Assembly (NCBI RefSeq): GCF_014202275.1
Contig: NZ_JACHGF010000002.1
Location: 372,001 to 436,000, forward strand
Reading direction: 5' to 3'
DNA length: 64,000 bases
DNA from: Rhabdobacter roseus
GTDB taxonomy: Bacteria > Bacteroidota > Bacteroidia > Cytophagales > Spirosomataceae
The stretch's first letter is position 1, and every line of letters starts with the position of its first letter. Position numbers and translations under genes: made by a program. Below, in pieces: positions 44,178 to 53,835 of this stretch. The notes under the pieces are model-generated. The model saw only the letters and a list, made by a program, of their open reading frames with translations. It ran no database searches and was not told the origin of the DNA.

Positions 44178-45133
44178 TATTTTTTTATTTTGATCCACTT
44201 CATACAGGTTTGCTTTACCAATGATCCTGCCTTTTTGCCAAAAAGATACGCAATAATTAAAAATTTAGGCATTTGATAGATACGTTGATAATAGCGAGAC
44301 TGAAGAGAAAAGTCAATTTTTGCCAGCAGCGCTTGCACTTCGGCTTGGTAATCGCCACGTAAGTAGTAAGTCAATAGACTACGTACCCGCAAACCATCTA
44401 ATAGGTATTTAAGGGAAGGATGTTGCTGCTCTGCTTCGTCTAAATAGTCCAAGTTAAATATAAAATGCACCTCCTTTTTCCATCGCTTCCCACCCAAAGC
44501 TCTGCCAGCTGATGCAACGTCTTGATTATAATAGGCTAAAGGCTTATTTAGATACGCTACTTTATGCGCCAAAGCGATACGTATCCATAAATCAAAATCT
44601 TCGCCAAATTTTAATTGACCATTAAAACCATTCAGTTCACTCAAAATACTCTTAACGATAACCACTGAAATGGATGTAAGAGGCATCCACCACGCATGTG
44701 TGTATGCATTGAAATAGTCAATATATCCTCGAAAATCATCGGTTTCATGATTGAGTGATTCTTTACATACGCCATTTTTTACCCAATAATATTTACTTCC
44801 ATAAATTCCGGCCTCTGGAAAATCCTTAATTAAAGTAGTCATCTCACTAAGAAAACTCGGGTGCCACCAGTCATCAGCATCCAGAAAAGCGATATAGGCG
44901 TACTGCGCTGCTTTGACACCATTATTTCTGGCCTTAGCTACTCCCAAATTTTCTTGATGCAGTATTTTTAGACGGCTATCCTGAAATCCTTCAATGGCCT
45001 TAAGGCTATCATCCGTAGAACCATCGTTAATCACAATTAGTTCGAAATCTTTATACTCTTGCTCTAATACCGATTGTACAGCTTTATGTATATATTTTGC
45101 TTTATTATAAAGGGGTATTATGATTGAAAACAT
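44177..45133 (-). CDS. Glycosyltransferase family 2
   Basis: 318 residues, GT-A fold. FSIIIPLYNKAKYIHKAVQSVL and ELIVINDGSTDDS (residue 30-45) form the nucleotide-binding half; IAFLDADDWWHPSF carries the DxD metal motif (DADD, about 88). The C-terminal part, after a FGEDFDLWIRIALAH acceptor block, has two helical segments. No membrane domain is evident. Usual length for soluble GT2 enzymes. Likely a sugar transferase in the same repeat-unit pathway. Confidence 0.9.
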   Translation of the reverse strand: MFSIIIPLYNKAKYIHKAVQSVLEQEYKDFELIVINDGSTDDSLKAIEGFQDSRLKILHQENLGVAKARNNGVKAAQYAYIAFLDADDWWHPSFLSEMTTLIKDFPEAGIYGSKYYWVKNGVCKESLNHETDDFRGYIDYFNAYTHAWWMPLTSISVVIVKSILSELNGFNGQLKFGEDFDLWIRIALAHKVAYLNKPLAYYNQDVASAGRALGGKRWKKEVHFIFNLDYLDEAEQQHPSLKYLLDGLRVRSLLTYYLRGDYQAEVQALLAKIDFSLQSRYYQRIYQMPKFLIIAYLFGKKAGSLVKQTCMKWIKIKK

Positions 45134-45373
45134 TCGGTCATTTTTTATTGTACAATATGCTACATAGTTATCAAATTTTAGCAGCTATATATTGCACCTA
45201 TCCGCTTTGTATTAATATTTCATTTATCCAAATATTTGATCTTCTTGCTTAAATAAAGGCCCACTGAGAACCTAGTCTTTATTTTTTGAAGTGAGCTATT
45301 CTAAGATTGACTTGTCAATTGTTCCAATTTCACAGACATATTTATTACAATCTCATAGCTTTCAATGAATACA
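45134..45373. other. AT-rich intergenic gap in the polysaccharide operon
   Basis: 240 bases, AT-rich. No full Bacteroidota promoter was found for the GT2 gene at 45133. No ORF is supported. It may mark an operon break or a cassette joint. Confidence 0.4.
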
Positions 45374-46327
45374 TTACACACAATAGCTTTTTAAAATTTT
45401 GCTTAATTCTATATTTTTCACGGCTAAAAAATCATTCGTTTCTGGCCTGTTAGTATCTTCAAATAGCACGGTCTTTAAATATTTATTTTGCCCATAGGAC
45501 TTAATCTGAAACAAGGAGTACCCGTAATTTTTCATGAGGCCATTAAATGCATTAAAATTATTACTGACCAAATTCACCTCAACAATTATTGGTGGATACC
45601 ACCTCTTAATAAGTTGCTCTGCTCCTTTCAACACCTGCATTTCATGGCCTTCTACATCTATTTTTATGGCAATGGGTGGATGTGTAAGGCTTGAAAAAAT
45701 GGAATCCAGAGAGTCTAACGAAATAACTTCTTTTCTATCAAGTACATTATTTTGTAAAATAGCTGTATTTAATGAGCTATTATAAGACGATTCGTCAATA
45801 TAGAATTCAGCAGTCCCATTCGTATCGGAAGCTCCCATCGAAATAATTTCATAATTTGAAAAGTGATTCATTGCGCATCGTTCGGAATTGATGGCATTGA
45901 GTTCTTGATTAGGCTCAATCATATACACCATTCTTCCCTCACTAAGCGCCAATAGGGAGCGTAACCCTAGATTGGCACCAACATCTACCCAGGGAGATGT
46001 TGGTGGCGAATGCTGTATTAGTAACTTTTCAATAAAGTTTAATGAGGGAGAATGCCATTTGTAGGACAGAGCAAATTGAGAAGTTTTAATATTTGAGCCA
46101 TCTATCTTTGTACATACTTTCTTTCCATTAGCCAACAAAATTTCCCAATTGTAATTACGTGCTGGGAGGTGAATGAAGCGCACCATGAGCTTAATCAGCG
46201 CATAAGGGGCGCGTTCGAAAAAGTGATTGTAAAATTTCAAGCCTATATCCTTTCTGAGCAGCATACCTACTAGTTTCCCGAGGTTATTTCCGGCACCTAG
46301 TGCAATCAATTTTATTTTTTTTCTCAT
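45374..46327 (-). CDS. FkbM family methyltransferase
   Basis: 317 residues from ATG 46327 (MRKKIKLIALGAGNN); a GTG at 46369 would add 14 residues. WVDVGANLGLRSLLALSEG is the S-adenosylmethionine-binding motif I (about 123-140), AIKIDVEGHEMQVLKGAE is the characteristic FkbM segment, and RWYPPIIVEVN follows. It probably methylates a sugar hydroxyl in the surface polysaccharide. Located between two glycosyltransferase genes. Confidence 0.9.
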   Translation of the reverse strand: MRKKIKLIALGAGNNLGKLVGMLLRKDIGLKFYNHFFERAPYALIKLMVRFIHLPARNYNWEILLANGKKVCTKIDGSNIKTSQFALSYKWHSPSLNFIEKLLIQHSPPTSPWVDVGANLGLRSLLALSEGRMVYMIEPNQELNAINSERCAMNHFSNYEIISMGASDTNGTAEFYIDESSYNSSLNTAILQNNVLDRKEVISLDSLDSIFSSLTHPPIAIKIDVEGHEMQVLKGAEQLIKRWYPPIIVEVNLVSNNFNAFNGLMKNYGYSLFQIKSYGQNKYLKTVLFEDTNRPETNDFLAVKNIELSKILKSYCV

Positions 46328-46418
46328 ATGTAAGGGTATTAGTAGGTCCAAAAAAGCGAGCTTGTTCACAACAGCCGTTTAATGTGGTTCATGGGTAATT
46401 TTTTCGACAACACCCTGA

Positions 46419-47219
46419 TCATCTATACTTTTCCCACTTATTCAGCAACTTATCTACCCACTTAAAAAAGAACCTAGGGATTTTATAGCGATTGATCCGC
46501 CTAGCCTGATCAATATTTTTCCAATGCGCTTGATAGTCAGCCAGAATCGTGGGAGGCAGTAACTCAGATAACACCTTTTTCCGTTCCTGCTGTTCCACCA
46601 CTTTGCTAGTAGAACTTATACCGGTCATGTCAAAGCGTGTAACATCTATGTTACAAAATATAACTGGAACGTTGTTAAGACCAACTACGATCAAATACCA
46701 TTTCCAGTCGGAAACAATCCGAAGGGTTTCATCATAGAGGCCATAGGTATCAAATAGCGACCGTCGGATATAGGCGGGAGAGTGGTTGATGGTACCCCTA
46801 AAAAAAGTAAGCATCGTAACTTTTTGGGAAGATGGTCGCCTATCGAAGTACAATTTTCCGTTGGTCAGTTCTTTGACCATATGCCCCACAATAATTGGTT
46901 CATTTTCAATTACATTCAGCATCTGGCTTGTAGTATCCTTTGATATCAGCCAATCACCCGAATTCAGAAACTGACAGTATTCACCCTTGGCCATTTGTAT
47001 TCCCTTGTTCATGGCCTGATAAATGCCTCCGTCGGGTTCGCTTACCCAATAGGCGATTTTGGAGGCATATTCTTTGATCACCCCTATACTCCCATCGGTG
47101 GAGTCTCCATCAATAATAAGGTATTCGAATTCAGTGGAGGTTTGATTAATCACACTTTCAATGGTCTTCCTGAGCCCAGCGGAATTATTCAAATTAATTG
47201 TGATGATTGATAGTCTCAT
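46419..47219 (-). CDS. Glycosyltransferase family 2 (WcaA-like)
   Basis: 266 residues from MRLSIITINLNNSAGLRK (ATG 47219). The GT-A core has YLIIDGDSTDGS and the metal-binding QFLNSGDWL (about 88). RGTINHSPAYIRRSLFDTYGLYDE is the acceptor region. It is a clear paralogue of the gene at 52876-53685, sharing the IITIN, SEP-GGIY and FLNSGD strings. The open frame extends 14 codons upstream to 47261, but that lacks the family start. Confidence 0.9.
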   Translation of the reverse strand: MRLSIITINLNNSAGLRKTIESVINQTSTEFEYLIIDGDSTDGSIGVIKEYASKIAYWVSEPDGGIYQAMNKGIQMAKGEYCQFLNSGDWLISKDTTSQMLNVIENEPIIVGHMVKELTNGKLYFDRRPSSQKVTMLTFFRGTINHSPAYIRRSLFDTYGLYDETLRIVSDWKWYLIVVGLNNVPVIFCNIDVTRFDMTGISSTSKVVEQQERKKVLSELLPPTILADYQAHWKNIDQARRINRYKIPRFFFKWVDKLLNKWEKYR

Positions 47220-47335
47220 AGTATACAACACGAAAAGTATGCTTATTCCACCCTCAAGCATACTTTAACATTGAAAAGTTTTTATACGTAGCCAGATCTA
47301 GAAGTCACATCTAGTATACTTATAACTATGCACAT

Positions 47336-48196
47336 TCATAAATTATGTTTGGCTAGGTAATCCTTTAAAAAACTTGTAAAAGCGGCAGCCTCATCAGCTT
47401 TTAGGTGAATTCCATCGGTCGTTTCGAACTGCCAGTCCTTTTTCGGCAGATAGACGTAGTGAGTGGGTGAGAAGTATTCCTTTATTTTTTTTGATACAAA
47501 ACGGCATCTTACACTTTGTTGAAGAGTAGGGTTCACGGGCATTTCAAAGAAAATGATCCTCGTTCCCTCTTTTTGAAGTAAAGTAAGCTCTTGTTTTAAT
47601 TGTAATAAGTGTGTTTCAATAATTGCTGTATCAGGTGGAAACGAATACTCTTTAATAAAATCTTGAAACACTCTTTCCTGAAACGGCGCATGATTAACTA
47701 GAGTACGTTCAGTAAAATTTGAAGTATTCACTTTATACCCCTTAATCACTCTTTTTATTTTATCGGTTAGCAATGCAATTGGTTGCTTTTCAGAGCGAAA
47801 GGCTTGAATATACTTTTTTAGCAAAAGATTAACTGGGTTAAGAACCGACTCCAGAAAGTCGGTTGAGCCATTCTTGAAATAAAAATTGGTTTCGAGTAAA
47901 AGTACTTTGGGCCGGTGCAAACTGTGGTTAATTATCTGCAATCCATCCTGTAAGCCCATCCCCCCAAAAGACAGGTTATAACAACTAGGCAGGCTATCCA
48001 TGACGAGGCGGGCGGAGAGTGACGTTCCAACAATCGTAATGGATTGTGCCTGATGCTCCTCAAAAAGGTAACGTTCAGCCTTTACAAAATTATCTTGATT
48101 TTGGTTTTGTGATATGCTCCATTTGGGATTTAAGTGCAGCAGAAGTTCGTATAAACCAAAAAGTAGTAGAAATAGTATGATTACTTTTTTAATCAT
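47336..48196 (-). CDS. SGNH-like acyltransferase partner of MBOAT (DltD/AlgX-like)
   Basis: 286 residues. An N-terminal anchor (VIILFLLLFGLYELLL, about 5-20) puts the main domain outside the cytoplasm. The SGNH-type blocks are TIVGTSLSARL (the Ser of block I at about 59), NLSFGGMGLQDG, and DGIHLKADEAAAF, with Asp and His near 265-270. Such proteins take an acyl group from a membrane MBOAT partner and place it on a polysaccharide. The MBOAT gene lies three bases upstream on the same strand. A GDSL string is absent, so catalysis is inferred. Confidence 0.75.
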   Translation of the reverse strand: MIKKVIILFLLLFGLYELLLHLNPKWSISQNQNQDNFVKAERYLFEEHQAQSITIVGTSLSARLVMDSLPSCYNLSFGGMGLQDGLQIINHSLHRPKVLLLETNFYFKNGSTDFLESVLNPVNLLLKKYIQAFRSEKQPIALLTDKIKRVIKGYKVNTSNFTERTLVNHAPFQERVFQDFIKEYSFPPDTAIIETHLLQLKQELTLLQKEGTRIIFFEMPVNPTLQQSVRCRFVSKKIKEYFSPTHYVYLPKKDWQFETTDGIHLKADEAAAFTSFLKDYLAKHNL

Positions 48197-48199
48197 ACT

Positions 48200-49606
48200 T
48201 TAAAACTGAAAATAGATAAAGGTACCTGCTGTTCCGCTGTTAAAAAATATTAGGAACAGTAGTAAAGCAAATAGACCGTATTCAAATTTTCTCCAATAAA
48301 CCTGGCTTCTTCTCCCCTTCCCCCATGTCCCATACACATGATAGATAAGAATGGGACTTGAGTAAGCGAGAATATGCAGGAACAAATGGGAATCAAAAGC
48401 AAGGGAGGTTTTTGAAAACATGGTTTGTAAGTATAGCAAAACGTGGGCGAAGGGCAATCGAAAGAGCAACCACGCAAACGTAACCACCAGAAAAACGAAG
48501 CCTGAATAGGCCAAACTGCTATAACGGCCATGGTCTATACGCAATGTTTGGAAGAAGAACCGTTCGGTACTAAGAAAAATACCATGCATAAAGCCCCATA
48601 CTAAATAACTCCATGCCGCCCCGTGCCAAAGGCCGCCCAGTGCCATGACAATAAACAGGTTTAAATAAGTGCGGACCCTTCCTTTATGGCTACCACCCAA
48701 TGGGAAATACAAATATTCCATTAGAAAAGAAGACAGGGAAATATGCCATCGTTTCCAAAAGTCTTTGAAAGAGGAAGCTGCATATGGGAAGTTGAAATTA
48801 ATATGCAGTTTATATCCAAATAGTCCTGCAAGCCCTATAGCAATGGAAGAGTAGCCCGCAAAATCAGCAAAAATCTGGCAGGAGTACCCTACCAGTAAAA
48901 AAAACAAATCAAGGGGTTTGTAAGACAGGAAATAAGGGTATTCAATCCAAAAGGTAAATTCTTTGAGGTTGTCGGCCACAACCATCTTCAAGAAGTAGCC
49001 AATAACTAGATTGCGAAAACAAAATTCCCAGTCAATCTTAGAAAATAACTTAGTGCGGATTTGTGGCATGAATTCCTGTGCTTTTACAATAGGCCCGGCA
49101 ATAAGTTGAGGAAAAAAGGCAATATATAGATAGGTACGAGTCAGGTGTTCTCTGAAAGTGGGGGCCACGATTGGACTTTCAAGGCGTTGCGGATCCTTGA
49201 AGACATCTATCATAAGGCTGATGCCCTGAAAAGTATAAAAAGAAATACCTAAAGGAAGCGGAATTGAAATTAAATAATCTACAATTGGTTGATCAAATTC
49301 AAAAAATGACCGAGCAAAGAGCGGGCTATATTTAAAAAATAGAAGAATAACGAGATTAGCGATTACACCTAGCGTTGCGTACAGGCGTCTATATTCTGTT
49401 GCCTGGTAGTTGACCCTAAAGCTTGTAGTGGCATTGATGGAGATGGAAAAAGCCAGCAACGCCAGTAGGGTGATATCGTGAAAGGCATAAAAAACTGAAC
49501 TGGCCACTATTAACGTACTTTTCTGGTACCCACAAGATGGTGCCAGATAATAAATTACAAACGTAATTGCCAGGAATGCAATAAAGATGTAACTGGTAAA
49601 AAGCAC
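48200..49606 (-). CDS. MBOAT family O-acyltransferase
   Basis: 468 residues with about ten membrane segments. Family motifs: SIPLPLGISFYTFQGISLMIDV near 118-140, FFPQLIAGPIVKAQEFMPQ, RWHISLSSFLMEYLYFPLGGS and the catalytic-His motif LGGLWHGAAWSYLVWGFMHGIFL (His about 333). These proteins carry acyl chains across the inner membrane for O-acetylation of polysaccharide (DltB/AlgI type). Start is GTG 49606. The downstream SGNH-like gene, three bases away, is its probable partner. Confidence 0.93.
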   Translation of the reverse strand: MLFTSYIFIAFLAITFVIYYLAPSCGYQKSTLIVASSVFYAFHDITLLALLAFSISINATTSFRVNYQATEYRRLYATLGVIANLVILLFFKYSPLFARSFFEFDQPIVDYLISIPLPLGISFYTFQGISLMIDVFKDPQRLESPIVAPTFREHLTRTYLYIAFFPQLIAGPIVKAQEFMPQIRTKLFSKIDWEFCFRNLVIGYFLKMVVADNLKEFTFWIEYPYFLSYKPLDLFFLLVGYSCQIFADFAGYSSIAIGLAGLFGYKLHINFNFPYAASSFKDFWKRWHISLSSFLMEYLYFPLGGSHKGRVRTYLNLFIVMALGGLWHGAAWSYLVWGFMHGIFLSTERFFFQTLRIDHGRYSSLAYSGFVFLVVTFAWLLFRLPFAHVLLYLQTMFSKTSLAFDSHLFLHILAYSSPILIYHVYGTWGKGRRSQVYWRKFEYGLFALLLFLIFFNSGTAGTFIYFQF

Positions 49607-49672
49607 TTAAGTGAGGCAGTTTGATATTTTCAAAAATTTGTAATAAGCAATAATATCAACGACCACTTCATT

Positions 49673-50629
49673 TCAATCATTCCAGGACTTTTCTTCAATT
49701 ATACATTTTTCCCACTTGTATGTTTTTCGGATTCCTTCTCGAAGCCCTGTTAGCTGAAGATTCGTAATCAGGGATCTTAGTAAATTGGTATCTAAAAAAA
49801 TATTCTGTACATCACTAGTTACTGTTTCTATATATCTAATTTCAAACTCTTTTTCAATCTCCTTAATTAGGGTAATTATCACATTAATTGAAACACTTTG
49901 ACCGCTACCAATATTAAGAGTTATATTTTTGTGGCCATGAATCAGAAGTTTGTGCATGATTTTTACGGCATCTTTTACGTAAAGATAATCTTTTTCCTGA
50001 TGCCCATCTCCCCACACTTCCAGCGTTTCCTGATGGATTGCTTTACGGATGGCTATATTAATTAACCCCTGCACATCTGACCGATGGTAATCGCCGTAAA
50101 CATTTGAAAGTCTGGGGATTAGATATTCAATACCATGATGCCTGTGAAACAGCTTGATGTATTGCTCAATGCTCCATTTTAAAATACCGTAGGAACTGAT
50201 CGGGTCGCATACTTCTGATTCTTTCTTAGCAAGAGATAACGGAGCGTTACCATACAAGGCTCCAGCCGAAGAAACATACATAATAAAAGTACATTTGTAG
50301 TTTCGCATCGTTTCCAGCAAGATAATAGTAGAACCTAAATCGTTATTGATGTCATCAAATATAGTTTGATTGGAAATGACAGGAACAGTAGAACTTGCCA
50401 GATGGAATACTTTTGAAAATTTATGCTCCCTAAAAAGTGAATCAAGCAAAGCTGTATCCCTATAGTCGCCATCTATGTACTCTAATTCTGGGTGCTGAAT
50501 TACAAATAGGGGAGCATGACGACTCACAATTACCAAATGAAATTCATCTAAGTAGCCTTCCTCACAGAGATGTTTAACGAAGTTTGTTCCTATAAAACCA
50601 GTACCGCCAATAAGTAAAATATTTTGCAT
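49673..50629 (-). CDS. NAD-dependent epimerase/dehydratase
   Basis: 318 residues. Rossmann start LLIGGTGFIGTNFVKHL, then YIDGDYRDTALLDSL, the catalytic SSAGALYGNAP and SYGILKWSIEQY (Tyr-x3-Lys), followed by the extended SDR pattern IPRLSNVYGD. It is a nucleotide-sugar epimerase, dehydratase or reductase. GalE-like signatures are weak, so the sugar is unknown. Neighbours are an MBOAT gene and a GT4 gene. Confidence 0.88.
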   Translation of the reverse strand: MQNILLIGGTGFIGTNFVKHLCEEGYLDEFHLVIVSRHAPLFVIQHPELEYIDGDYRDTALLDSLFREHKFSKVFHLASSTVPVISNQTIFDDINNDLGSTIILLETMRNYKCTFIMYVSSAGALYGNAPLSLAKKESEVCDPISSYGILKWSIEQYIKLFHRHHGIEYLIPRLSNVYGDYHRSDVQGLINIAIRKAIHQETLEVWGDGHQEKDYLYVKDAVKIMHKLLIHGHKNITLNIGSGQSVSINVIITLIKEIEKEFEIRYIETVTSDVQNIFLDTNLLRSLITNLQLTGLREGIRKTYKWEKCIIEEKSWND

Positions 50630-50681
50630 AGAAATTCTTTATATTTTTGAACAACTAGCGCAATATGTTTCAAAATTCATT

Positions 50682-51932
50682 TCAACAATTATCAATTAAA
50701 GAGGCAAGCTCTTTCTTGTAAACCTCTACTCCACCATATAATTCTAAAGCCAGGTTACGGCAATTTTGAGCTATAATTATGGCTTCTTCAGGGCTAAGGC
50801 TCATCATAAATTCAATACCTCTGGCCAAATCACGCGCATCGCCATAAATAGCTCGATAACCCGTTTTCCCAGTATGCACAAGATCCCTACCCAAACCAGT
50901 TTCAAAGGCAACTACTGGTGTACCGCACATTATAGCCTGATTGGTCATGGTGGGCCCTGAGTCCTCCAGCGTGGGGCAAATAAACATATCAGCCGCTTGG
51001 TAGGCTTTGATAAGTAGCTCTTCATTAAGATTACCTACCAGCTTCATATTCGGAAAGTTCAATGGCAGAATAGTTGAGCCTGCAACAAGTAGCGTAATTT
51101 TTTCCTGATTGACTAACGCTAACGCTTCAAGAAACAGGTGCATCCCTTTGCGTTTGTCTTCCAGTGAAGTTGCTCCAAAAAACAACACGCGGTTTTCCGA
51201 AGGAATAGAAAATTCTGATTTGGCTGATTTTTTATCTCCAGGGCAGAATTTCTTCTCATCTACAAAGTATCCCGGTAATTTGACAATTCTTTTATCCCTG
51301 AACAATACTGAAGCCTCAGCCCGCTCGTAATCATTCTGTGAGAATACACATATAGTCGCCTTAGGAGTAATATATTTTTTTTTAAAGGCGAGATTCTCAC
51401 GGGCCTTCCACTTTTTATCAGGATTGAGGATAGCAGGACAAGCATCGCAGGTGATTGCAAAATTTTTGCAATCCCATGGAAAATGGCATCCCCCGGTTAT
51501 AGGAGCATTATCCAACATGAGCCAAACGATAAGTGCTCCGGTAAGCTGGTGAAGTTCATTTACTAATTTAGTATTGATAAAACTATTTACCCAGTGAATA
51601 AATATAACATCAGGCTTGTTAGGCATTAACGCGAGAATTGTTTTGGCTGATACCGTCGAAAATTGTTCGTAAATACCGTAATAATATCGATTTATGTCTA
51701 AATCTACCTTGGACCATTCCCTTTTAACAACGCGACGTGAAATTTTGGCCCACGTTTTTTCAGTCTTTTTTGAAGGGTATCTAATTATTTTGGGGTCTTG
51801 AGTACGTACATCCTTGACAATAAGGGAGGATTCATATCCCATATCAAGTAACATATTATTAAAATTTACAGCGAACTTACCAGCACCGCCATAATCCATT
51901 GCTGACAAATTCAAAATAACTTGGCTATTCAT
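50682..51932 (-). CDS. Glycosyltransferase family 4
   Basis: 416 residues. MDYGGAGKFAVNFNNMLLDMG is the acceptor loop. A CHFPWDCKNFAITCDACP insert with several Cys residues resembles a zinc- or disulfide-like element; the donor domain has LFFGATSLEDKRKGMHLFLEA and CPTLEDSGPTMTNQAIMCGTPVVAFETG. This is the pattern of the WcaL/AmsK-like branch. It probably transfers a hexose; donor unknown. Confidence 0.88.
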   Translation of the reverse strand: MNSQVILNLSAMDYGGAGKFAVNFNNMLLDMGYESSLIVKDVRTQDPKIIRYPSKKTEKTWAKISRRVVKREWSKVDLDINRYYYGIYEQFSTVSAKTILALMPNKPDVIFIHWVNSFINTKLVNELHQLTGALIVWLMLDNAPITGGCHFPWDCKNFAITCDACPAILNPDKKWKARENLAFKKKYITPKATICVFSQNDYERAEASVLFRDKRIVKLPGYFVDEKKFCPGDKKSAKSEFSIPSENRVLFFGATSLEDKRKGMHLFLEALALVNQEKITLLVAGSTILPLNFPNMKLVGNLNEELLIKAYQAADMFICPTLEDSGPTMTNQAIMCGTPVVAFETGLGRDLVHTGKTGYRAIYGDARDLARGIEFMMSLSPEEAIIIAQNCRNLALELYGGVEVYKKELASLIDNC

Positions 51933-51936
51933 TCTT

Positions 51937-52866
51937 TTAAAGTAGTCTACTAGACTGTAAGATTTTAATTGTTTTTAAAGTAGCTTTTTTCAGGAATGAT
52001 CTTTTTCGTCGATTTAGTGTTCGTTCGAATAGATAACGGTCAAAGAACCGATCAATCCCGAAGGATTTGTGCCGTAAGGGTAGATTTAAATTGAAAGTAG
52101 GCATATTGGCCTTGGAATCTCGCACGTTGAAGGTATGCGTGGCGTTTTCATCAAAACCTATATTGGAGATAAGATTGCGGGCGGGAATGATGCCGTAGCT
52201 ACCATGGTACAAGCAACAAAAATACCATTGAAAATCCCAAACATCTTGTCTGACCTCTACAAAATAGTCGTCAAACTCACGAGCAAAATGGTAGAAGTAC
52301 AAATCATTGTTAAGTGCCTTCCTTACTCTTTCTTTTCCTTCGCTGGTATGCCACCCGCTAGCCTGGTAGTCAAACTTATCCCAAGCCCGCCGCCAAGTAG
52401 CCCAACCCCAGGTATTAGGCAAAACTGAAAATAGGTACGATCGGCTTTTGTCTCTCCATATAAGTACTGGGTTTGTACCACTCACAATGGCGACCCGGGG
52501 ATCGTGCTTATAGGTATTGAGTACTTCGGCACAATATCCAAAAAAACTGGGGTCGGGCAAACAATCATCTTCCAGTATTATTCCCTGCTCAACGTGTTTG
52601 AAAAACCAGGTAATAGCCTCAGCGGGGCCGTAGCCACAGCCCCGGTTCTCCTGCCGAAAATACGTTTTTACCTCACAGGGCCAGTCGATCTGGTTAATGA
52701 CCGCCCGGGTATCCGCACAATTCTGCACGTCATCGGGGCGGTCGGGCCGTGGGCCATCGGCTGCTATGAACAGTTGCTTTGGTTTAACTTTTCTGATCTC
52801 ATCAAGGGTTCTCTGTGCCGTATGAGGACGATTAAATATAATGAGTAATACGGGTGTTTCAAACAT
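51937..52866 (-). CDS. Nucleotide-diphospho-sugar transferase, GT-A-like
   Basis: 309 residues. VLLIIFNRPHTAQRTLDEI and FIAADGPRPDRPDD at the start and GIILEDDCLPDPSFFGYCAEVL (EDDC metal-binding motif, about 96) mark the HlpA-like sugar transferase group seen in LPS loci. NTWGWATWRRAWDKFDY follows. No membrane segment. The adjacent GT4 gene starts five bases away, so they are probably cotranslated. Donor and acceptor unknown. Confidence 0.88.
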   Translation of the reverse strand: MFETPVLLIIFNRPHTAQRTLDEIRKVKPKQLFIAADGPRPDRPDDVQNCADTRAVINQIDWPCEVKTYFRQENRGCGYGPAEAITWFFKHVEQGIILEDDCLPDPSFFGYCAEVLNTYKHDPRVAIVSGTNPVLIWRDKSRSYLFSVLPNTWGWATWRRAWDKFDYQASGWHTSEGKERVRKALNNDLYFYHFAREFDDYFVEVRQDVWDFQWYFCCLYHGSYGIIPARNLISNIGFDENATHTFNVRDSKANMPTFNLNLPLRHKSFGIDRFFDRYLFERTLNRRKRSFLKKATLKTIKILQSSRLL

Positions 52867-52875
52867 CTAGGACAA

Positions 52876-53685
52876 CTAATTAAACAACACTTTCCTAATT
52901 TTTTTAATCAGCTTGTACACAAGTACTAATATACCGTACATCGTTTTACGGCTTCTGTACCATTCCATGATCACCATATCTCTCTCCCGTTGCTTCCAAT
53001 ATTCATAATCAACGATCACACGATCGGGCAAATATCTGCTAAGTATCGAATCTATTTCACGCTGTGAGCTTTCTGTGGGTTTTGAACTCCGGCCACTCAT
53101 ATCATAATAACAAAGCGGCCAGTTCACGTACCGGGTAGTACAGTTTCCAACGATGATGGCTTTGATCCAGAATTCATAATCGGAGTGGATGCGGTTTTCT
53201 TCGTTATATAGTCCATACTTTTCGAACAAACTTTGCCTGATGAGCGTGGATTGGTGTCCGATTGTTCTTTTGTAAAAACTTTTCATGGATAATTCGGGAG
53301 AGTACTTTACTTCCTCAAAGCGTGTATTTAAGTAGCTCAGGCAGGTATTGAAATAGATGATATCTTCGCCGGTACATTCAGTCAGGGCTTTACAGAGGCT
53401 GTTCTCTGTTAACCTGTCTCCTGAGTTAAGGAACAGGAAATACTCACCCTCAGCCATCCTTATACCTTTGTTCATATCGGCATAGATTCCTGTCTTTGGT
53501 TCGGAAATCCAATTACTTAACCCAGTCTGGTACTCCTTTATTATATCAAGGCTTCCATCCAGGGACTGCCCATCTACGACCAGGTACTCGCATTCGTCAG
53601 TGAGTTGAGGGATGACACTTCCGATAGTTTGCCGCAGCCCTTCGGCATTGTTCCAATTGATGGTAATGATGGAGATTTTTTTCAA
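52876..53685 (-). CDS. Glycosyltransferase family 2 (WcaA-like)
   Basis: 269 residues from TTG 53685 (MKKISIITINWNN); no ATG is available before the family start. GT-A core with YLVVDGQSLDGS and FLFLNSGDRL. It is a paralogue of the gene at 46419-47219. RTIGHQSTLIRQSLFEKYGLYNEENR is the acceptor-domain string also present there in related form. Followed by a 10-base gap to the next gene. Confidence 0.88.
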   Translation of the reverse strand: MKKISIITINWNNAEGLRQTIGSVIPQLTDECEYLVVDGQSLDGSLDIIKEYQTGLSNWISEPKTGIYADMNKGIRMAEGEYFLFLNSGDRLTENSLCKALTECTGEDIIYFNTCLSYLNTRFEEVKYSPELSMKSFYKRTIGHQSTLIRQSLFEKYGLYNEENRIHSDYEFWIKAIIVGNCTTRYVNWPLCYYDMSGRSSKPTESSQREIDSILSRYLPDRVIVDYEYWKQRERDMVIMEWYRSRKTMYGILVLVYKLIKKIRKVLFN

Positions 53686-53766
53686 GGAATTTCTATTCTT
53701 TTTTAAGCAAAAGGACCTAATAGTTGCTTAGTAAGACTTTTAAATTTTACATAATTTTTGAAACCT

Positions 53767-53810
53767 ATAATTACAATCATTAACATTAATAATTACAATC
53801 AGTAACATTA
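53767..53810. repeat. Two tandem copies of a 22-base AT-rich repeat
   Basis: The unit ATAATTACAATCATTAACATTA-type sequence (22 bases, 53767-53788 and 53789-53810) is repeated once with a single T to G change. It lies in the 150-base gap before the fucosyltransferase-like gene's stop codon; no function is evident. Confidence 0.8.
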
Positions 53811-53835
53811 AACCTCTATATCATTAAAGTATAGT

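Noticed and set aside
53767-53810. Possible CRISPR-like repeat array
   Set aside because: Only two copies in direct contact, no spacers; a simple tandem duplication.
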